46,511 nucleotides of DNA from Thermoplasmata archaeon (GTDB taxonomy: Archaea; Thermoplasmatota; Thermoplasmata; Thermoplasmatales; Thermoplasmataceae), in contig JAKAAI010000005.1 in NCBI GenBank assembly GCA_021797055.1, positions 1-46,511 of the forward strand. The letters are read 5' to 3'. The translations under genes were made by a program, and so were the position numbers. Under the pieces are notes generated by a model that saw only the letters and a program-made list of their open reading frames with translations, was not told where the DNA came from and did not search any database. This document shows, in pieces, positions 1-9,250 of this stretch. Within the stretch, counting starts at the first letter, position 1; each line of letters begins with the position of its first letter.

Positions 1-65
1 ATCTTGAGGAGTTAAAAAACTATTAATTTCAATAAACGTTATTTTTGATCTCAATATCATCCTCT

Positions 66-1214
66 ATGGAAACTTCTGAAAAAAATTCCATGGAAGAAGA
101 GATAATTTCTTACGTGAAGGAATTCGCTGAAAAGAAAATAAGACCCATTGCCCGCAAGATCGATCTAGATGGAACCATACCTGATGAACTCATTAAAGAA
201 ATGGCTAAAATGGGGCTTTTCTCATCCTATATACCAGAGGCATACGGTGGAAACGGCCTCAGCTTTACATTTCTAATCAAGGTCATAGAAGAACTCTCTA
301 AGGCCTGTCCCAGTACAGCACTTGTTCTTGATGGAGCTCTAACATTATTTGCCGAGCCCGTGCTGATGTTCGGATCGGAGGACCTTAAAAGGCGGTATCT
401 TCCAAAAATAGCTTCTGGCAGCGTAGGTGGCCTGGCAATAACAGAACCATCCGCCGGAAGCGACGCAGCATCAATAAAAACGAGGGCAGAGAGAGACGGC
501 AACGTTTACAGAATCAACGGTTCTAAAATTTTCGTTACAAATGGTAGAATCTCAGATTTCTTCGTATTTGACGCTGTGACGGATCCATCCAAGGGCAATA
601 AGGGAATAACCACATTCGTTGCTGAAAATAAATATAAGGGGATAAAGGTAAGCAGGGACATACACAAGATGGGAATAAGAGGTTCAAGCACCGTCGAAAT
701 GGTATTTGAGGATGCTGAGATTCCTGTTGAAAATGTGGTGGGTAAGGTAAATGAAGGTTTCAGGGTTGTGATGGAAACACTCGATGCAGGTAGGATAGGG
801 ATAGCTGCACAGGCCAATGGAATTGCGGAAGGTGCTCTTGAGGAAGCGATATCATACATCAAACAGAGAAAGCAGTTCGGTAAGGCGATATCAGATTTTG
901 AAGGTATACAGTTCATGCTGGCAGACATGGGGACGAAATTGGAGGCTGCACGCCTCTTAACATACAGGGCTGCATCCATATGGGACAGCCATATGCCTTG
1001 CATAAAGGAATCATCAATGGCCAAGATGTTTGCATCGGATGCCGCAATGGAGATAACAACGAATTGTGTTCAGCTTTTCGGTGGATATGGCTTTACTACA
1101 GATTTTGATGCTGAAAGGCACATGAGGGATGCAAAGATAACTCAGATTTATGAGGGAACAAACCAGATACAGAGAGTTATTATAGCTAGGGAAATGCTGA
1201 AGTCTGTAAGATGA
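66..1214 (+). CDS. Acyl-CoA dehydrogenase (FAD-dependent)
   Basis: Oxidises an acyl-CoA to the trans-2-enoyl-CoA, passing electrons from FAD to an electron-transfer flavoprotein. The full family architecture is present in about 382 residues: helical N-terminal domain, the FAD/substrate segment ITEPSAGSDAAS, the GGYGF segment, and near the C-terminus YEGTNQIQR, whose Glu (about residue 363) occupies the usual catalytic-base position. I chose the ATG at 66; an in-frame TTG at 45 and an ATG at 90 are alternatives, and the ATG at 90 would trim the N-terminal helix. No clean TATA box is visible in the few bases available upstream. Its stop overlaps the start of the DUF72 gene (ATGA). Substrate chain length cannot be read from sequence; the methylcitrate operon about 40 kb away hints at branched or odd-chain acid catabolism, which is inference. 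Confidence 0.92.
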   Translation: METSEKNSMEEEIISYVKEFAEKKIRPIARKIDLDGTIPDELIKEMAKMGLFSSYIPEAYGGNGLSFTFLIKVIEELSKACPSTALVLDGALTLFAEPVLMFGSEDLKRRYLPKIASGSVGGLAITEPSAGSDAASIKTRAERDGNVYRINGSKIFVTNGRISDFFVFDAVTDPSKGNKGITTFVAENKYKGIKVSRDIHKMGIRGSSTVEMVFEDAEIPVENVVGKVNEGFRVVMETLDAGRIGIAAQANGIAEGALEEAISYIKQRKQFGKAISDFEGIQFMLADMGTKLEAARLLTYRAASIWDSHMPCIKESSMAKMFASDAAMEITTNCVQLFGGYGFTTDFDAERHMRDAKITQIYEGTNQIQRVIIAREMLKSVR

Positions 1215-2032
1215 ATTATGTCGGCTGCTCTGGGTGGTCATACCGTGAGTGGGAGAAGGTTTTCTATCCACCAGGCATGTTAGATAAGCTCTCTTTCTAT
1301 TCAGGCACATTCAATTCGGTTGAAGTAAACAGTACTTTTTACAATACACCATCCATTGACACGGTATCCTCTTGGATCAGAAAGGTTAGGGACAAACCAG
1401 ATTTCAAGTTCACAGTAAAGCTACCAAAGGAATTGAGCCATGATCTTATCCTGCACAATGAAAAAGGTGCTGTATCATATTTTAAATCCTACGAGAAATT
1501 GCTCCTTGAGGAATTTGCGAGAAAAGAAAGGCTCGGCGCTGTTCTTCTCCAGCTTCCACCTTTTCTGGGGGCTGAAAAGTTTGAATCTCTCTGTAGAATC
1601 CTTTCAAACCTCGATACCGACAGATACAGGTATGCGATAGAAATAAGGAACAGGGAATTATTCAATGATAGTTCCATTCCCGGCAGATTATACGACATGA
1701 ATATTGGTCTCGTTGACATTGATAGTCCGGATCTAAGAATTGGCTCACTCGTATCCAGGACTGATTTCGCTTACATTCGCATGCATGGAAGAAATGTTGA
1801 AGCATGGAACTGGGTTAACGATTACGCCATGGAAAAATACAGATATGATTATGGGGAGGAAATTGCTCAAATAACGGAACATATAAGAAATATACAGGAT
1901 AATTACAAGGATCTGTATATCTATTTCAACAATCATCCAGACGGGAACGCACCAAGGAATGCGATATCTCTGATGGAAAATCTGAAAGGGGGTAAATCAC
2001 CAGAGTCATCCGGAATTTTTTCATTCAAATAA
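1211..2032 (+). CDS. DUF72 family protein (YecE-like)
   Basis: Full-length DUF72 protein of 273 residues, opening with the typical YVGCSGWSYREW segment followed by FNSVEVNSTFY, both hallmarks of the family. DUF72 proteins adopt a TIM-barrel-like fold and are widespread in archaea and bacteria, but no biochemical role is firmly established. Later conserved pieces are YAIEIRN near residue 145 and YIRMHGRN near residue 192, then YIYFNNHPDGNAPRNA near the C-terminus. The start ATG overlaps the stop of the acyl-CoA dehydrogenase gene by four bases, so the two are presumably co-transcribed and translationally coupled; whether they share a pathway is unknown. Confidence 0.88.
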   Translation: MNYVGCSGWSYREWEKVFYPPGMLDKLSFYSGTFNSVEVNSTFYNTPSIDTVSSWIRKVRDKPDFKFTVKLPKELSHDLILHNEKGAVSYFKSYEKLLLEEFARKERLGAVLLQLPPFLGAEKFESLCRILSNLDTDRYRYAIEIRNRELFNDSSIPGRLYDMNIGLVDIDSPDLRIGSLVSRTDFAYIRMHGRNVEAWNWVNDYAMEKYRYDYGEEIAQITEHIRNIQDNYKDLYIYFNNHPDGNAPRNAISLMENLKGGKSPESSGIFSFK

Positions 2033-2045
2033 AGATGCAATGGAA

Positions 2046-2055
2046 TAAATTATAT
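2046..2055 (+). promoter_or_regulatory. TATA-like box of gatDE
   Basis: AT-rich element AAATTATATG in the 49-bp gap before gatD, centred about 30 bp before the ATG at 2082. Transcription would begin within a few bases of the start codon, a nearly leaderless mRNA. Inference from spacing and composition. Confidence 0.45.
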
Positions 2056-2081
2056 GTGTGTGATACTGTAAGGATTCTAAA

Positions 2082-3332
2082 ATGTCAGTTAAATCATTAC
2101 CGCCTACCGGCTCAAAATTGCTGATAGAGCACGACGGTCAGGAGCTTTATGTCACTTTCATAAAGGAGGATTCAGGTTCTGGTGTTTTTAAGTTAGCAAG
2201 TGGATATAATGTCCGTTTTCCATTGGCTGGTATCAAGATAATAAAAATCTTTGATACCTCAAAGGATGAAAGAAAAACAATGAAGGAAGAGACCAATATA
2301 GGTCATGGAGCTCACAGGATCAGTCTACTGTCAACTGGAGGAACAATATCAAGCAGGGTCGATTATACGACAGGTGCCGTCAAGCCAACCAGGGATCTAT
2401 CATTCATTAAGGAAGCAGTTAGCGACCTGGAGGATAGGATCAATATCAGAACCGAGATCATAGATAGCATATTGAGTGAGAATATGACGCCGTCTCACTG
2501 GATCAAAATATCTCAAGACATCAGGAGGGCCATGGAATCTAGCGAAGCTGTTATCTTGCTACATGGGACAGATACAATGAGCTATACTGCCTCGGCTCTG
2601 TCATTTATGTTCGAGAAGCAGACTGCACCAGTTATCCTGACGGGCTCTCAGAGAAGCTCAGACCGGCCAAGCAGCGATGCGTTTGAAAACATCGAGTCAT
2701 CTATTAGGTTTTCTCTGGAAAACATCGGAGAGGTCGGGGTATGTATGCATGCAAGCAGTTCTGATGGTTCAGCCATTCTTATAAGGGGAGTACGTGCCAG
2801 AAAGATGCATACATCCCGCAGGGATGCATTCAAACCGATGGGTAGTGGTGAGATAGGAAGAGTAAACGGCCACAGGACTTTCATGACAAATATTAGGAAG
2901 CCGACGGATACCTCAATCGAACTTTTTGATCAGCTCGACAGCAGATGCGGGATTTTTTATTTTACACCAGCCTCTTCTGAAGAGGAGCTCGAAAATTTCT
3001 CCAAAGGAAAAAAGGCGGTAGTTATTATGGCGACAGGTCTTGGACATGTTGCCGAAAGACTTATGAAAAAGATAAGGGATCTCTCTGATTCTGGGGTATA
3101 TATAGTTATAACATCACAGTGCCTGAATGGTAGGGTTGACCTCGATGTATATGCCAGCGGCAGGAACCTGGCGGCCTCTGGAGCCATACCCGTCGAGGAT
3201 ATGCTGCCTGAAACTGCAATGGTAAAATCCATGTATCTCCTGAAGAAGGATCCTGATAATTTTGCAAAATTAATGCAAACCGATCTGAGAGGCGAGATTA
3301 CTTTGCGATCTGAAACGGTGGAAATAAGATGA
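2082..3332 (+). CDS. gatD: Glu-tRNA(Gln) amidotransferase subunit D
   Basis: Asparaginase-type subunit of the archaeal GatDE complex, which releases ammonia from glutamine or asparagine so that GatE can convert Glu-tRNA(Gln) to Gln-tRNA(Gln). The 416-residue protein has the small GatD-specific N-terminal beta domain (residues 1-75) and then an L-asparaginase I-like domain with STGGTIS (about residue 83), HGTDTMSYTA (about residue 161) and TGSQRSSDRPSSDA, covering the catalytic Thr, Thr-Asp and Lys elements. The ATG lies about 30 bp after a TATA-like box. gatE follows with an ATGA overlap. The presence of gatDE implies the indirect route to Gln-tRNA(Gln) in this organism. Confidence 0.96.
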   Translation: MSVKSLPPTGSKLLIEHDGQELYVTFIKEDSGSGVFKLASGYNVRFPLAGIKIIKIFDTSKDERKTMKEETNIGHGAHRISLLSTGGTISSRVDYTTGAVKPTRDLSFIKEAVSDLEDRINIRTEIIDSILSENMTPSHWIKISQDIRRAMESSEAVILLHGTDTMSYTASALSFMFEKQTAPVILTGSQRSSDRPSSDAFENIESSIRFSLENIGEVGVCMHASSSDGSAILIRGVRARKMHTSRRDAFKPMGSGEIGRVNGHRTFMTNIRKPTDTSIELFDQLDSRCGIFYFTPASSEEELENFSKGKKAVVIMATGLGHVAERLMKKIRDLSDSGVYIVITSQCLNGRVDLDVYASGRNLAASGAIPVEDMLPETAMVKSMYLLKKDPDNFAKLMQTDLRGEITLRSETVEIR

Positions 3333-5140
3333 ATCATGATTTGGTGATAGGCCTTGAGGTTCATATCCAGCTCAATACAGGTAAACTGTTCTGCAGGTGT
3401 CCGGTCAATGGCAGCAATCAGTCTACAGGAACCCTCAGCCGCAGGTTGAAGCCGACGTCTGGTGAGTCAGGACTGGTTGACAGGGCAGCCATTTACGAAG
3501 AAGAGAGGAGCAGGGTTTTTGAATACGTCCTGACAGGCAACACATGCCTTGTTGAAATTGATGAAGAACCGCCCAGACCTATGAATCCATTGGCCATTTC
3601 AACTGCAATGAAGATAGCTGCAACACTAAAATGTTCAATTCTTGAGTATGTTGAATGCATGAGGAAAATTGTTATAGATGGTTCAAACACTTCCGGTTTC
3701 CAGCGGACTTCTCTCATTGCAATGAACGGTACTCTTGAAACAGGCCATGGAAAAGTCAGAATCAGTTCAGTCTGTCTCGAGGAAGATTCTGCGAGAAAGG
3801 TATCCGAAGAGGACAATGTGGTAAAATACTCACTTGGGCGCTTAGGGATACCACTGGTTGAGATCACGACCGAGCCGGACATAAAAAGCGCAGATCACGC
3901 TGTTGAAGTTGCCCGGTTAATTGGACTATCAGCAATGGTAACTGGCCTCATCACAAAGGAATCAGATTCCATCAGGCAGGACGTCAATCTTTCCATGGGT
4001 TACGGCAGGGTAGAGATAAAGGGCATATCCAGACTTTCTCAGATAAAGGATGCAATCGAAAGTGAAGTATCAAGACAGAAGTCAATAGCAGGAGCCTCTG
4101 AGGTCATAACGAAAAGAGGTGGCTTCAATAAATCACATCTCGAATTTATTGATGTGTCAGAAATCTTTGAAAAAACGGAAAGCGTTCTGATCAAAAAAGG
4201 TCTGAATGAAGGGAACAGGGTATTTGCTGCCTGCCTCGAGAACATGAACAAGACACTGAAGCAGGATAATTTAAGAATGGGTCAGGAGATTGCAGACATA
4301 GCAAGGGCCTTTTCTGTTGGAGGCGTTCTTCATTCGGATGAATTACCGGGATATGGAATTGATGATTCAACAGTAAAAAAGGTTTCAGAAAAAATCAAAC
4401 GTGGTAGCAACGACGGTATACTTCTCGTGGTGACGAAAAAACACACTGCCGAAATTCTGTCCAGAGAGATTGCTTTGAGAATCATAAGGCTCGTCAAACT
4501 CGATCTTCAGGAAACAAGGTTTTTTTCAGACAAAGGAAGGACAGTTTATCTGAGACCTTTGCCAGGTGCAGAACGGATGTACCCTGAAACCGATATCAAG
4601 CCAATTCATATTTCGAAGGAGGAAATTAATGAAGCCATTGATTTCGGCAAACTTTCTGCAGAGGAAAGGATCGATAAGATAAGCAAGGATTATGGTATAT
4701 CAAGACAGGATGCCAGCAATATTATTACAAATATGAGGATGCCAATTTTCCTTGCTTTGGGGCAGATCATACCATACAGGTCAGCTTCCAGGTTGATTCT
4801 TCAGAAAATACCAGAACTTGAGAGAAAGTCCGGCAAATCTTTTGAGGATGAGAAAATAATTTGGCTTGCCCAGAGCATAATAAAACGCGGGCTGGATGTA
4901 ATTTCTGTTGAATCAGCTCTTGATATTCTTTCTTCTGGTGCTGAAATAGATAGTCTACCAGAATCCATGGATATCGTACCCCTCAATCAAGACGAATTAA
5001 GGGTTATGATCAGTGAAATAAGGAAAAACAGTCCAGATATCGGGCAGGGAGGTCTGATGAACGAGATCCGAAAGAGGACAAGAAGGCCCTTTGACCCCAA
5101 AAAAGTAATTGCTGCGGCGGATCATCAAATGCCACAGTAA
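3329..5140 (+). CDS. gatE: Glu-tRNA(Gln) amidotransferase subunit E
   Basis: GatB-like kinase/tRNA-binding subunit of the archaeal GatDE complex. At 603 residues it is full length: it begins VIGLEVHIQLNTGKLFCRCP, has the GatB/E cradle (EIDEEPPRPMNP, LVEITTEPDI, RQDVNLSMG), the AspRS-like insertion expected only in GatE (roughly residues 270-420, with the segment TVYLRPLPGAERMYPETDI just beyond), and a helical YqeY-like tail (from about residue 440) that contacts the tRNA. The ATG overlaps the gatD stop by four bases. A gap of 175 bp separates it from the complex I operon. High confidence from length, order and motifs. Confidence 0.96.
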   Translation: MNHDLVIGLEVHIQLNTGKLFCRCPVNGSNQSTGTLSRRLKPTSGESGLVDRAAIYEEERSRVFEYVLTGNTCLVEIDEEPPRPMNPLAISTAMKIAATLKCSILEYVECMRKIVIDGSNTSGFQRTSLIAMNGTLETGHGKVRISSVCLEEDSARKVSEEDNVVKYSLGRLGIPLVEITTEPDIKSADHAVEVARLIGLSAMVTGLITKESDSIRQDVNLSMGYGRVEIKGISRLSQIKDAIESEVSRQKSIAGASEVITKRGGFNKSHLEFIDVSEIFEKTESVLIKKGLNEGNRVFAACLENMNKTLKQDNLRMGQEIADIARAFSVGGVLHSDELPGYGIDDSTVKKVSEKIKRGSNDGILLVVTKKHTAEILSREIALRIIRLVKLDLQETRFFSDKGRTVYLRPLPGAERMYPETDIKPIHISKEEINEAIDFGKLSAEERIDKISKDYGISRQDASNIITNMRMPIFLALGQIIPYRSASRLILQKIPELERKSGKSFEDEKIIWLAQSIIKRGLDVISVESALDILSSGAEIDSLPESMDIVPLNQDELRVMISEIRKNSPDIGQGGLMNEIRKRTRRPFDPKKVIAAADHQMPQ

Positions 5141-5171
5141 TAATCCAGGAAATGTTTTAGGAGGAAAAATA

Positions 5172-5222
5172 ATGCTGTGTTCAGTCAGGATCGATATATT
5201 CTTTCCTGTATTAAAGAATTAA
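5172..5222 (+). CDS. Possible 16-residue peptide ORF with a perfect Shine-Dalgarno
   Basis: In the gap between gatE and nuoA, the sequence AGGAGGA (5159-5165) lies six bases before an ATG that opens a 17-codon frame (MLCSVRIDIFFP..., stop TAA at 5220). The Shine-Dalgarno match is among the best in the window. It begins about 30 bp after the gatE stop and could be translated from the gatDE mRNA. It may equally be a remnant of a lost gene or chance. No function is proposed. Confidence 0.2.
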   Translation: MLCSVRIDIFFPVLKN

Positions 5223-5287
5223 TCATGTCAATGAGACTGATTCCCGGGTAGATTATCAATCAACAAAATCGTATAATCTCTAAATTC

Positions 5288-5295
5288 TTAAATAT
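5288..5295 (+). promoter_or_regulatory. TATA box of the complex I operon
   Basis: TTAAATAT centred 24-25 bp before the ATG of nuoA (5316). Archaeal transcription normally starts about 25 bp downstream of the TATA centre, so the mRNA should begin at or next to the start codon, that is, leaderless. Confidence 0.6.
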
Positions 5296-5315
5296 CTTCT
5301 TGTAATGCAGAAAAC

Positions 5316-5753
5316 ATGCTTTACGGCTACCTGCCCATAGCCATAATACTGATTCTGCTGATTCTGGCTATGTTCGCAACCTTTATGGTGTTACCGAGTA
5401 TAAGCGAGGGAAGATACAAGAAGGGTAAAGGTATCAGCCTGAAGCCTAGGGATATTCTCGAAACCGCCGGGAATGCCAGCTCACCAAAAGTTTCAGATTC
5501 GTCATATATGGAGCCGTACGAATCAGGGGAAATATCAAGGGGATTTTTCGGTTCATTCATTAACATTCAGTACTATGTAATCCTGCTGCTCTTTGTTGTC
5601 TTTGACGTGGATATGGTTTTACTGTTCCCATGGGCATTTGATTTTTACAAGCTGGGTCTTTTGCCTTTTATTGAGACCATAATATTCCTGCTGATGCCAT
5701 TATTTGTAGTTTATTATGCTTTCAAAGAGGGGCATATGAGGTGGATTAAATGA
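5316..5753 (+). CDS. nuoA: NADH-quinone oxidoreductase subunit A
   Basis: Small membrane subunit of respiratory complex I, located at the junction of the membrane arm and the quinone-binding module. The 145-residue protein has three predicted membrane helices (about residues 3-26, 85-105 and 115-136) and the family signature [15 protein letters not shown] with conserved acidic residues between helices 2 and 3. The loop between the first two helices (residues 30-80) is longer than in many bacterial NuoA proteins. First gene of the operon, preceded by a TATA box at leaderless spacing. Its stop overlaps the nuoB start. Confidence 0.93.
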   Translation: MLYGYLPIAIILILLILAMFATFMVLPSISEGRYKKGKGISLKPRDILETAGNASSPKVSDSSYMEPYESGEISRGFFGSFINIQYYVILLLFVVFDVDMVLLFPWAFDFYKLGLLPFIETIIFLLMPLFVVYYAFKEGHMRWIK

Positions 5754-6214
5754 AGACTGGTGATGCTGGTTATATAACGACGACACTGGAAAAGGCACTC
5801 ACCTGGGGTAGAAGCAATTCTCTGTGGCCACTTACTTTTGGGCTTGCTTGCTGTGCTATAGAAATGATGGCAGTTCAGGCCTCAAATCTCGACATTTCAA
5901 GATTCGGTAGTGAAATTTTCAGGAATTCTCCAAGACAGTCAGACCTGATGATTGTTGCAGGAACAGTAACTAAAAAAATGGCCCCAAGACTCAGGAGAAT
6001 CTATGATGAGATGCCATATCCAAAGTATGTCATAGCCATGGGCGTGTGTGTGATCCAAGGTGGGCCATATGCCAGAGGATATTCTGTTGTTCTGGGTGTA
6101 GACAGGGTTGTGCCAGTAGATGTCTACGTTCCTGGCTGTCCTCCAACACCCGAGGCACTTACATATGGGATAATAACACTTCAGAAGAAGATAAGGGGGG
6201 AAACAGACAGGTGA
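5750..6214 (+). CDS. nuoB: NADH-quinone oxidoreductase subunit B
   Basis: Peripheral-arm subunit that holds the terminal [4Fe-4S] cluster N2, the electron donor to quinone. All four expected cysteine ligands are visible: the adjacent pair C34-C35 in [10 protein letters not shown]100 in MGVCVIQGG, and C130 in [11 protein letters not shown]. At 154 residues it is of normal length for the conserved core. It overlaps nuoA by ATGA; nuoC starts 4 bp downstream, with a GGTGAT Shine-Dalgarno (6210-6215) that contains the nuoB stop codon. Intact ligands argue for a working complex. Confidence 0.96.
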   Translation: MKTGDAGYITTTLEKALTWGRSNSLWPLTFGLACCAIEMMAVQASNLDISRFGSEIFRNSPRQSDLMIVAGTVTKKMAPRLRRIYDEMPYPKYVIAMGVCVIQGGPYARGYSVVLGVDRVVPVDVYVPGCPPTPEALTYGIITLQKKIRGETDR

Positions 6215-6218
6215 TTCT

Positions 6219-6677
6219 ATGGTAGAGACTATTTCCGAATCTGTCGGGAAAGACGGCAGAAAAATAGTTCAGGTATCGAAGGAGAATTTCCTGTCTTTTA
6301 TGATGGAAAAAAAGGAGCAGGGTTTCGATCATCTTTCTCTTGTGACGGCCGTGGACAGAAGGGACTCAACGGATCTTGTATACCACCTTCATTCGATCGA
6401 GAGAAATGAGTATCTGGTTGTTAAGGTCAACACAAAGGATAACATAATGCCCAGCGTTGCGAATATCTGGGCAAGTGCAAACTGGGATGAAAGGGAACAG
6501 TACGATTTAATGGGTATAAAATTCCAGGGCCATCCAAACCTTAAGAGAATTTTTCTGCCTGAGAACTGGGTTGGGCATCCTCTCAGGAAGGATTATGATC
6601 TGAGCAAAGTGCAATACATAAACATGGATGACGATGGCGAAGATTATGCTACGTTTGACGCAGGTGATGGCTGGTGA
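6219..6677 (+). CDS. nuoC: NADH-quinone oxidoreductase subunit C
   Basis: 30-kDa-type subunit of the complex I connecting module, 152 residues, separate from NuoD (not fused as in enterobacteria). Family signatures: the N-terminal half with FDHLSLVTAVDRRD, then WASANWDEREQYDLMGIKFQGHPNLKRIFLPENW, ending GHPLRKDYDL. It has no cofactor of its own and packs against NuoD and NuoI. The last four bases (GTGA) overlap the GTG start of nuoD. Confidence 0.94.
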   Translation: MVETISESVGKDGRKIVQVSKENFLSFMMEKKEQGFDHLSLVTAVDRRDSTDLVYHLHSIERNEYLVVKVNTKDNIMPSVANIWASANWDEREQYDLMGIKFQGHPNLKRIFLPENWVGHPLRKDYDLSKVQYINMDDDGEDYATFDAGDGW

Positions 6678-7780
6678 GCAACGAATGGGTCGAACTGAAT
6701 ATAGGGCCACAGCACCCGTCGACCCATGGCGTACTGAGGTTAAAGGTAAAGCTTGATGGCGAAATTGTACGTGAAGTGGAACCGATCATAGGATACCTTC
6801 ACAGGAATGCCGAAAAACTTTGCGAAATGGGTTTTTATTGTGATAATCTGATATATTTTGATCGCCTTGACTACGTAGCCGCTATGAATATGGAAGTCGG
6901 TTATCTAGAGGCGGCTGAAAAGATACTAGGAATCCCACCACCGGAACGTGTCCTGTGGATAAGAGTCATTATGGCTGAATTGAGCAGGATAGCTTCCCAT
7001 CTGGTATGGGCAGGTGCATTCGGGCTGGATCTCGGCATGCTTACACCATTCTTCTACTGCTTCGCTGAAAGAGAGAAGATATTGACGATATTCACTGAAG
7101 CATGTGGATCAAGACAGGAAACAAATTATATGAGTATTGGCGGGGTTTATCAGGATTTCAATGACAAGATAATAGAGGAGATAAAGGAATTCGTTAAGGG
7201 CTTCCCAAAGGAACTGGAGAAAATATACAATCTTTTTGTAAAAAATGATGTATTTCTATCCAGAACGAAAGGCATCGGCGTACTTAGCAAGGAAACAGCC
7301 ATAAATTACGGTGTGACGGGTCCAATGCTCAGAGCGTCTGGTGTTGAGTATGATGTCAGAAAAGCTGAGCCCTACCTTGTCTACGATAAATTGAATTTTG
7401 AAATTCCAATTTCGAAGAAAGGTGATACGCTGGCCCGTTTCCTTGTGAGGTTCGAGGAGATGAGACAATCTGTTAGAATCATTGAACAGGCCCTGCCAAA
7501 GATACCTGCCGGTCCTTACTTTAATCCAAAATCAAAGAAATCAATGATGATCAGGCTCCGTGGAGATGGCGAGGTTTATGCTAGGACTGAGTCATCAAAG
7601 GGTGAGCTTGGGGTATACCTCGTGGGCGATGGCAGCGTGAAACCTTACCGTGTTAGGATACGCAGCCCCACATTCAAGAACCTTTCAGTTCTTCCTGTTC
7701 TGGCAAAAGACAACATGGTTGCGGATATGATTGCAATAAGTGGTTCAATAGACCTGGTTTTTGGGGAGATCGACAGATGA
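6674..7780 (+). CDS. nuoD: NADH-quinone oxidoreductase subunit D
   Basis: 49-kDa-type subunit, 368 residues, which together with NuoB forms the quinone-reduction chamber. The quinone-binding hairpin IGPQHPSTHGVLRL is at residues 10-25 and includes the conserved His. It is followed by EPIIGYLHRNAEKLCE and DRLDYVAAM, with the conserved Tyr. The [NiFe]-hydrogenase-derived core appears intact to the C-terminal SGSIDLVFGEIDR. The start is GTG at 6674, overlapping the nuoC stop; this start places the quinone hairpin at the usual distance from the N-terminus. It overlaps nuoH by four bases. Confidence 0.96.
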   Translation: MSNEWVELNIGPQHPSTHGVLRLKVKLDGEIVREVEPIIGYLHRNAEKLCEMGFYCDNLIYFDRLDYVAAMNMEVGYLEAAEKILGIPPPERVLWIRVIMAELSRIASHLVWAGAFGLDLGMLTPFFYCFAEREKILTIFTEACGSRQETNYMSIGGVYQDFNDKIIEEIKEFVKGFPKELEKIYNLFVKNDVFLSRTKGIGVLSKETAINYGVTGPMLRASGVEYDVRKAEPYLVYDKLNFEIPISKKGDTLARFLVRFEEMRQSVRIIEQALPKIPAGPYFNPKSKKSMMIRLRGDGEVYARTESSKGELGVYLVGDGSVKPYRVRIRSPTFKNLSVLPVLAKDNMVADMIAISGSIDLVFGEIDR

Positions 7781-8817
7781 ATCTCCTTTACAGGTTATTC
7801 CTTATCCTCAGATTTCTCGGGCATGATGCGGGTTATGCCCTATCTTACATCATAGAAAGTATTATCCTGATCCTGTTTGTAAGCATATCCCTCATTATTA
7901 TGATATATTCCTTCAGGAAATACATGGCAAGGGTTCAGATGCGAATTGGACCAAACAGGGTCGGAAAGTTTGGATCGCTTCAGTTGATTGCTGACGCACT
8001 GAAGCTGGCTGGCAAAGAGGTAATTTTTCCAAAGGAGAGGGATGACCTCCCATATAAGGTAGCTCCATTTCTGGTGTTCTTCGGACTAGTTCTATCATTT
8101 GCATTCATTCCGTATGGAGATCTGGCCTGGTTTGGGGACCTTACAATCACATATTCAAATGTCAGTATAATTTTTATATTTGCTATAATTGCAATAATGC
8201 CAATAGGCGAGGTTCTTGCCGGAATAAGTTCAAGAAACAAATATGCATTGATGGGTTCACTCAGGGCTGTTGCAAAAGATATATCATTCGAGGTTCCGAT
8301 GATGCTTTCTGTCATTGCCATAATTATGATGGCCTCCGCCCGCACCCCAACTGCATTGAATTTTCAGTCGGTAGTAGAGACTGAGATTCTACCATATGGA
8401 ATACTTGAACCACTTGGGCTTATAGTATTCTTCATAGCTATGGTGGCAAGGGCGTCGTATTCTCCATTCGATATGGGGGAGAGCGACAGCGAGCTTGTTT
8501 CAGGTTACTCCACTGAATACACTGGCATGAGATTCGGTATTTTTTACATGGGTCTTTTTGGTTCAATTTTCCTCGGCTCAATAATTGTATCTTTACTATA
8601 CTTGGGCGGTTTCAACGGCCCATATTCAGGCTATATAGGTTTCATATGGCTTATGATAAAGGCAACTATCATCGTCATTATATCGTTCACCATCTGGCTT
8701 ACAATGCCGAGAATAAGGATTGACAAACTTGTCAACTCAGGCTGGAAGTATCTTCTTCCGGTTTCATTCATAAATCTTGTGCTTGCGGGTGTTTTGACAC
8801 TGGGATTCGGGTGGTAA
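7777..8817 (+). CDS. nuoH: NADH-quinone oxidoreductase subunit H
   Basis: Membrane subunit at the heel of complex I that lines the quinone channel and links quinone chemistry to proton translocation. The 346-residue protein has about eight hydrophobic segments. Conserved pieces are RVQMRIGPNRVG (residues 47-58), ADALKLAGKE, EVLAGISSRNKYALMGSLRAVAKDISFEVPM with its acidic residues, and RASYSPFDMGESDSELVSGYSTEY in the quinone-channel loop. The ATG overlaps the nuoD stop, and the stop abuts nuoI by a single base. Confidence 0.96.
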   Translation: MNLLYRLFLILRFLGHDAGYALSYIIESIILILFVSISLIIMIYSFRKYMARVQMRIGPNRVGKFGSLQLIADALKLAGKEVIFPKERDDLPYKVAPFLVFFGLVLSFAFIPYGDLAWFGDLTITYSNVSIIFIFAIIAIMPIGEVLAGISSRNKYALMGSLRAVAKDISFEVPMMLSVIAIIMMASARTPTALNFQSVVETEILPYGILEPLGLIVFFIAMVARASYSPFDMGESDSELVSGYSTEYTGMRFGIFYMGLFGSIFLGSIIVSLLYLGGFNGPYSGYIGFIWLMIKATIIVIISFTIWLTMPRIRIDKLVNSGWKYLLPVSFINLVLAGVLTLGFGW

Positions 8818-8818
8818 G

Positions 8819-9250
8819 ATGGAAGTAAAGGAACCTAAAAGAAAATTTCCGCTCATTGGAATTATTTCGGGTATGATTAGCGTTGCATCTCATGGTTTAA
8901 GGAAACCTGTCACAGTCCAGTACCCGGAACAGAAGCCATATATTCCAGAAAGATTCAGATTCCGTATATCGCTCAAACTGGATGATTGCGTCGGATGCAC
9001 CCTGTGTGAACAGGTATGCCCAAACGGGAGCATCAAGATGGAAAGCCTAAACAGGGAGAATCCGAGGAACAAGAGAAAAATCTATCCGGATGTCAACTTC
9101 GGTACATGCACAGTTTGCCGAAACTGTGAGGAAATATGTCCTACTACCGCAATTTATCTTACACACGAATTCGAAACCTCAAGAACCAAAAATAGCTTCC
9201 TGTATTCCCCTACGGAACTGACAATGAATGAGGAGGATGTTAAGAAATGA
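8819..9250 (+). CDS. nuoI: NADH-quinone oxidoreductase subunit I (2x[4Fe-4S])
   Basis: Ferredoxin-like subunit carrying clusters N6a and N6b, which pass electrons towards N2 in NuoB. Two full motifs are present: C57-x2-C60-x2-C63-x3-C67-P and C97-x2-C100-x2-C103-x3-C107-P. At 143 residues it is slightly compact. With NuoE, F and G missing from this operon, NuoI is the likely entry point for electrons from an outside donor such as a reduced ferredoxin or a flavoprotein; that is inference from comparable archaeal complexes. It overlaps the first nuoJ gene by ATGA. Confidence 0.95.
   Translation: MEVKEPKRKFPLIGIISGMISVASHGLRKPVTVQYPEQKPYIPERFRFRISLKLDDCVGCTLCEQVCPNGSIKMESLNRENPRNKRKIYPDVNFGTCTVCRNCEEICPTTAIYLTHEFETSRTKNSFLYSPTELTMNEEDVKK

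Noticed and set aside
506..1024. Minus-strand open frame (172 codons) inside the acyl-CoA dehydrogenase gene
   Set aside because: It mirrors the codon structure of a full-length conserved gene, with Ser/Pro/Leu-rich composition typical of antisense frames.
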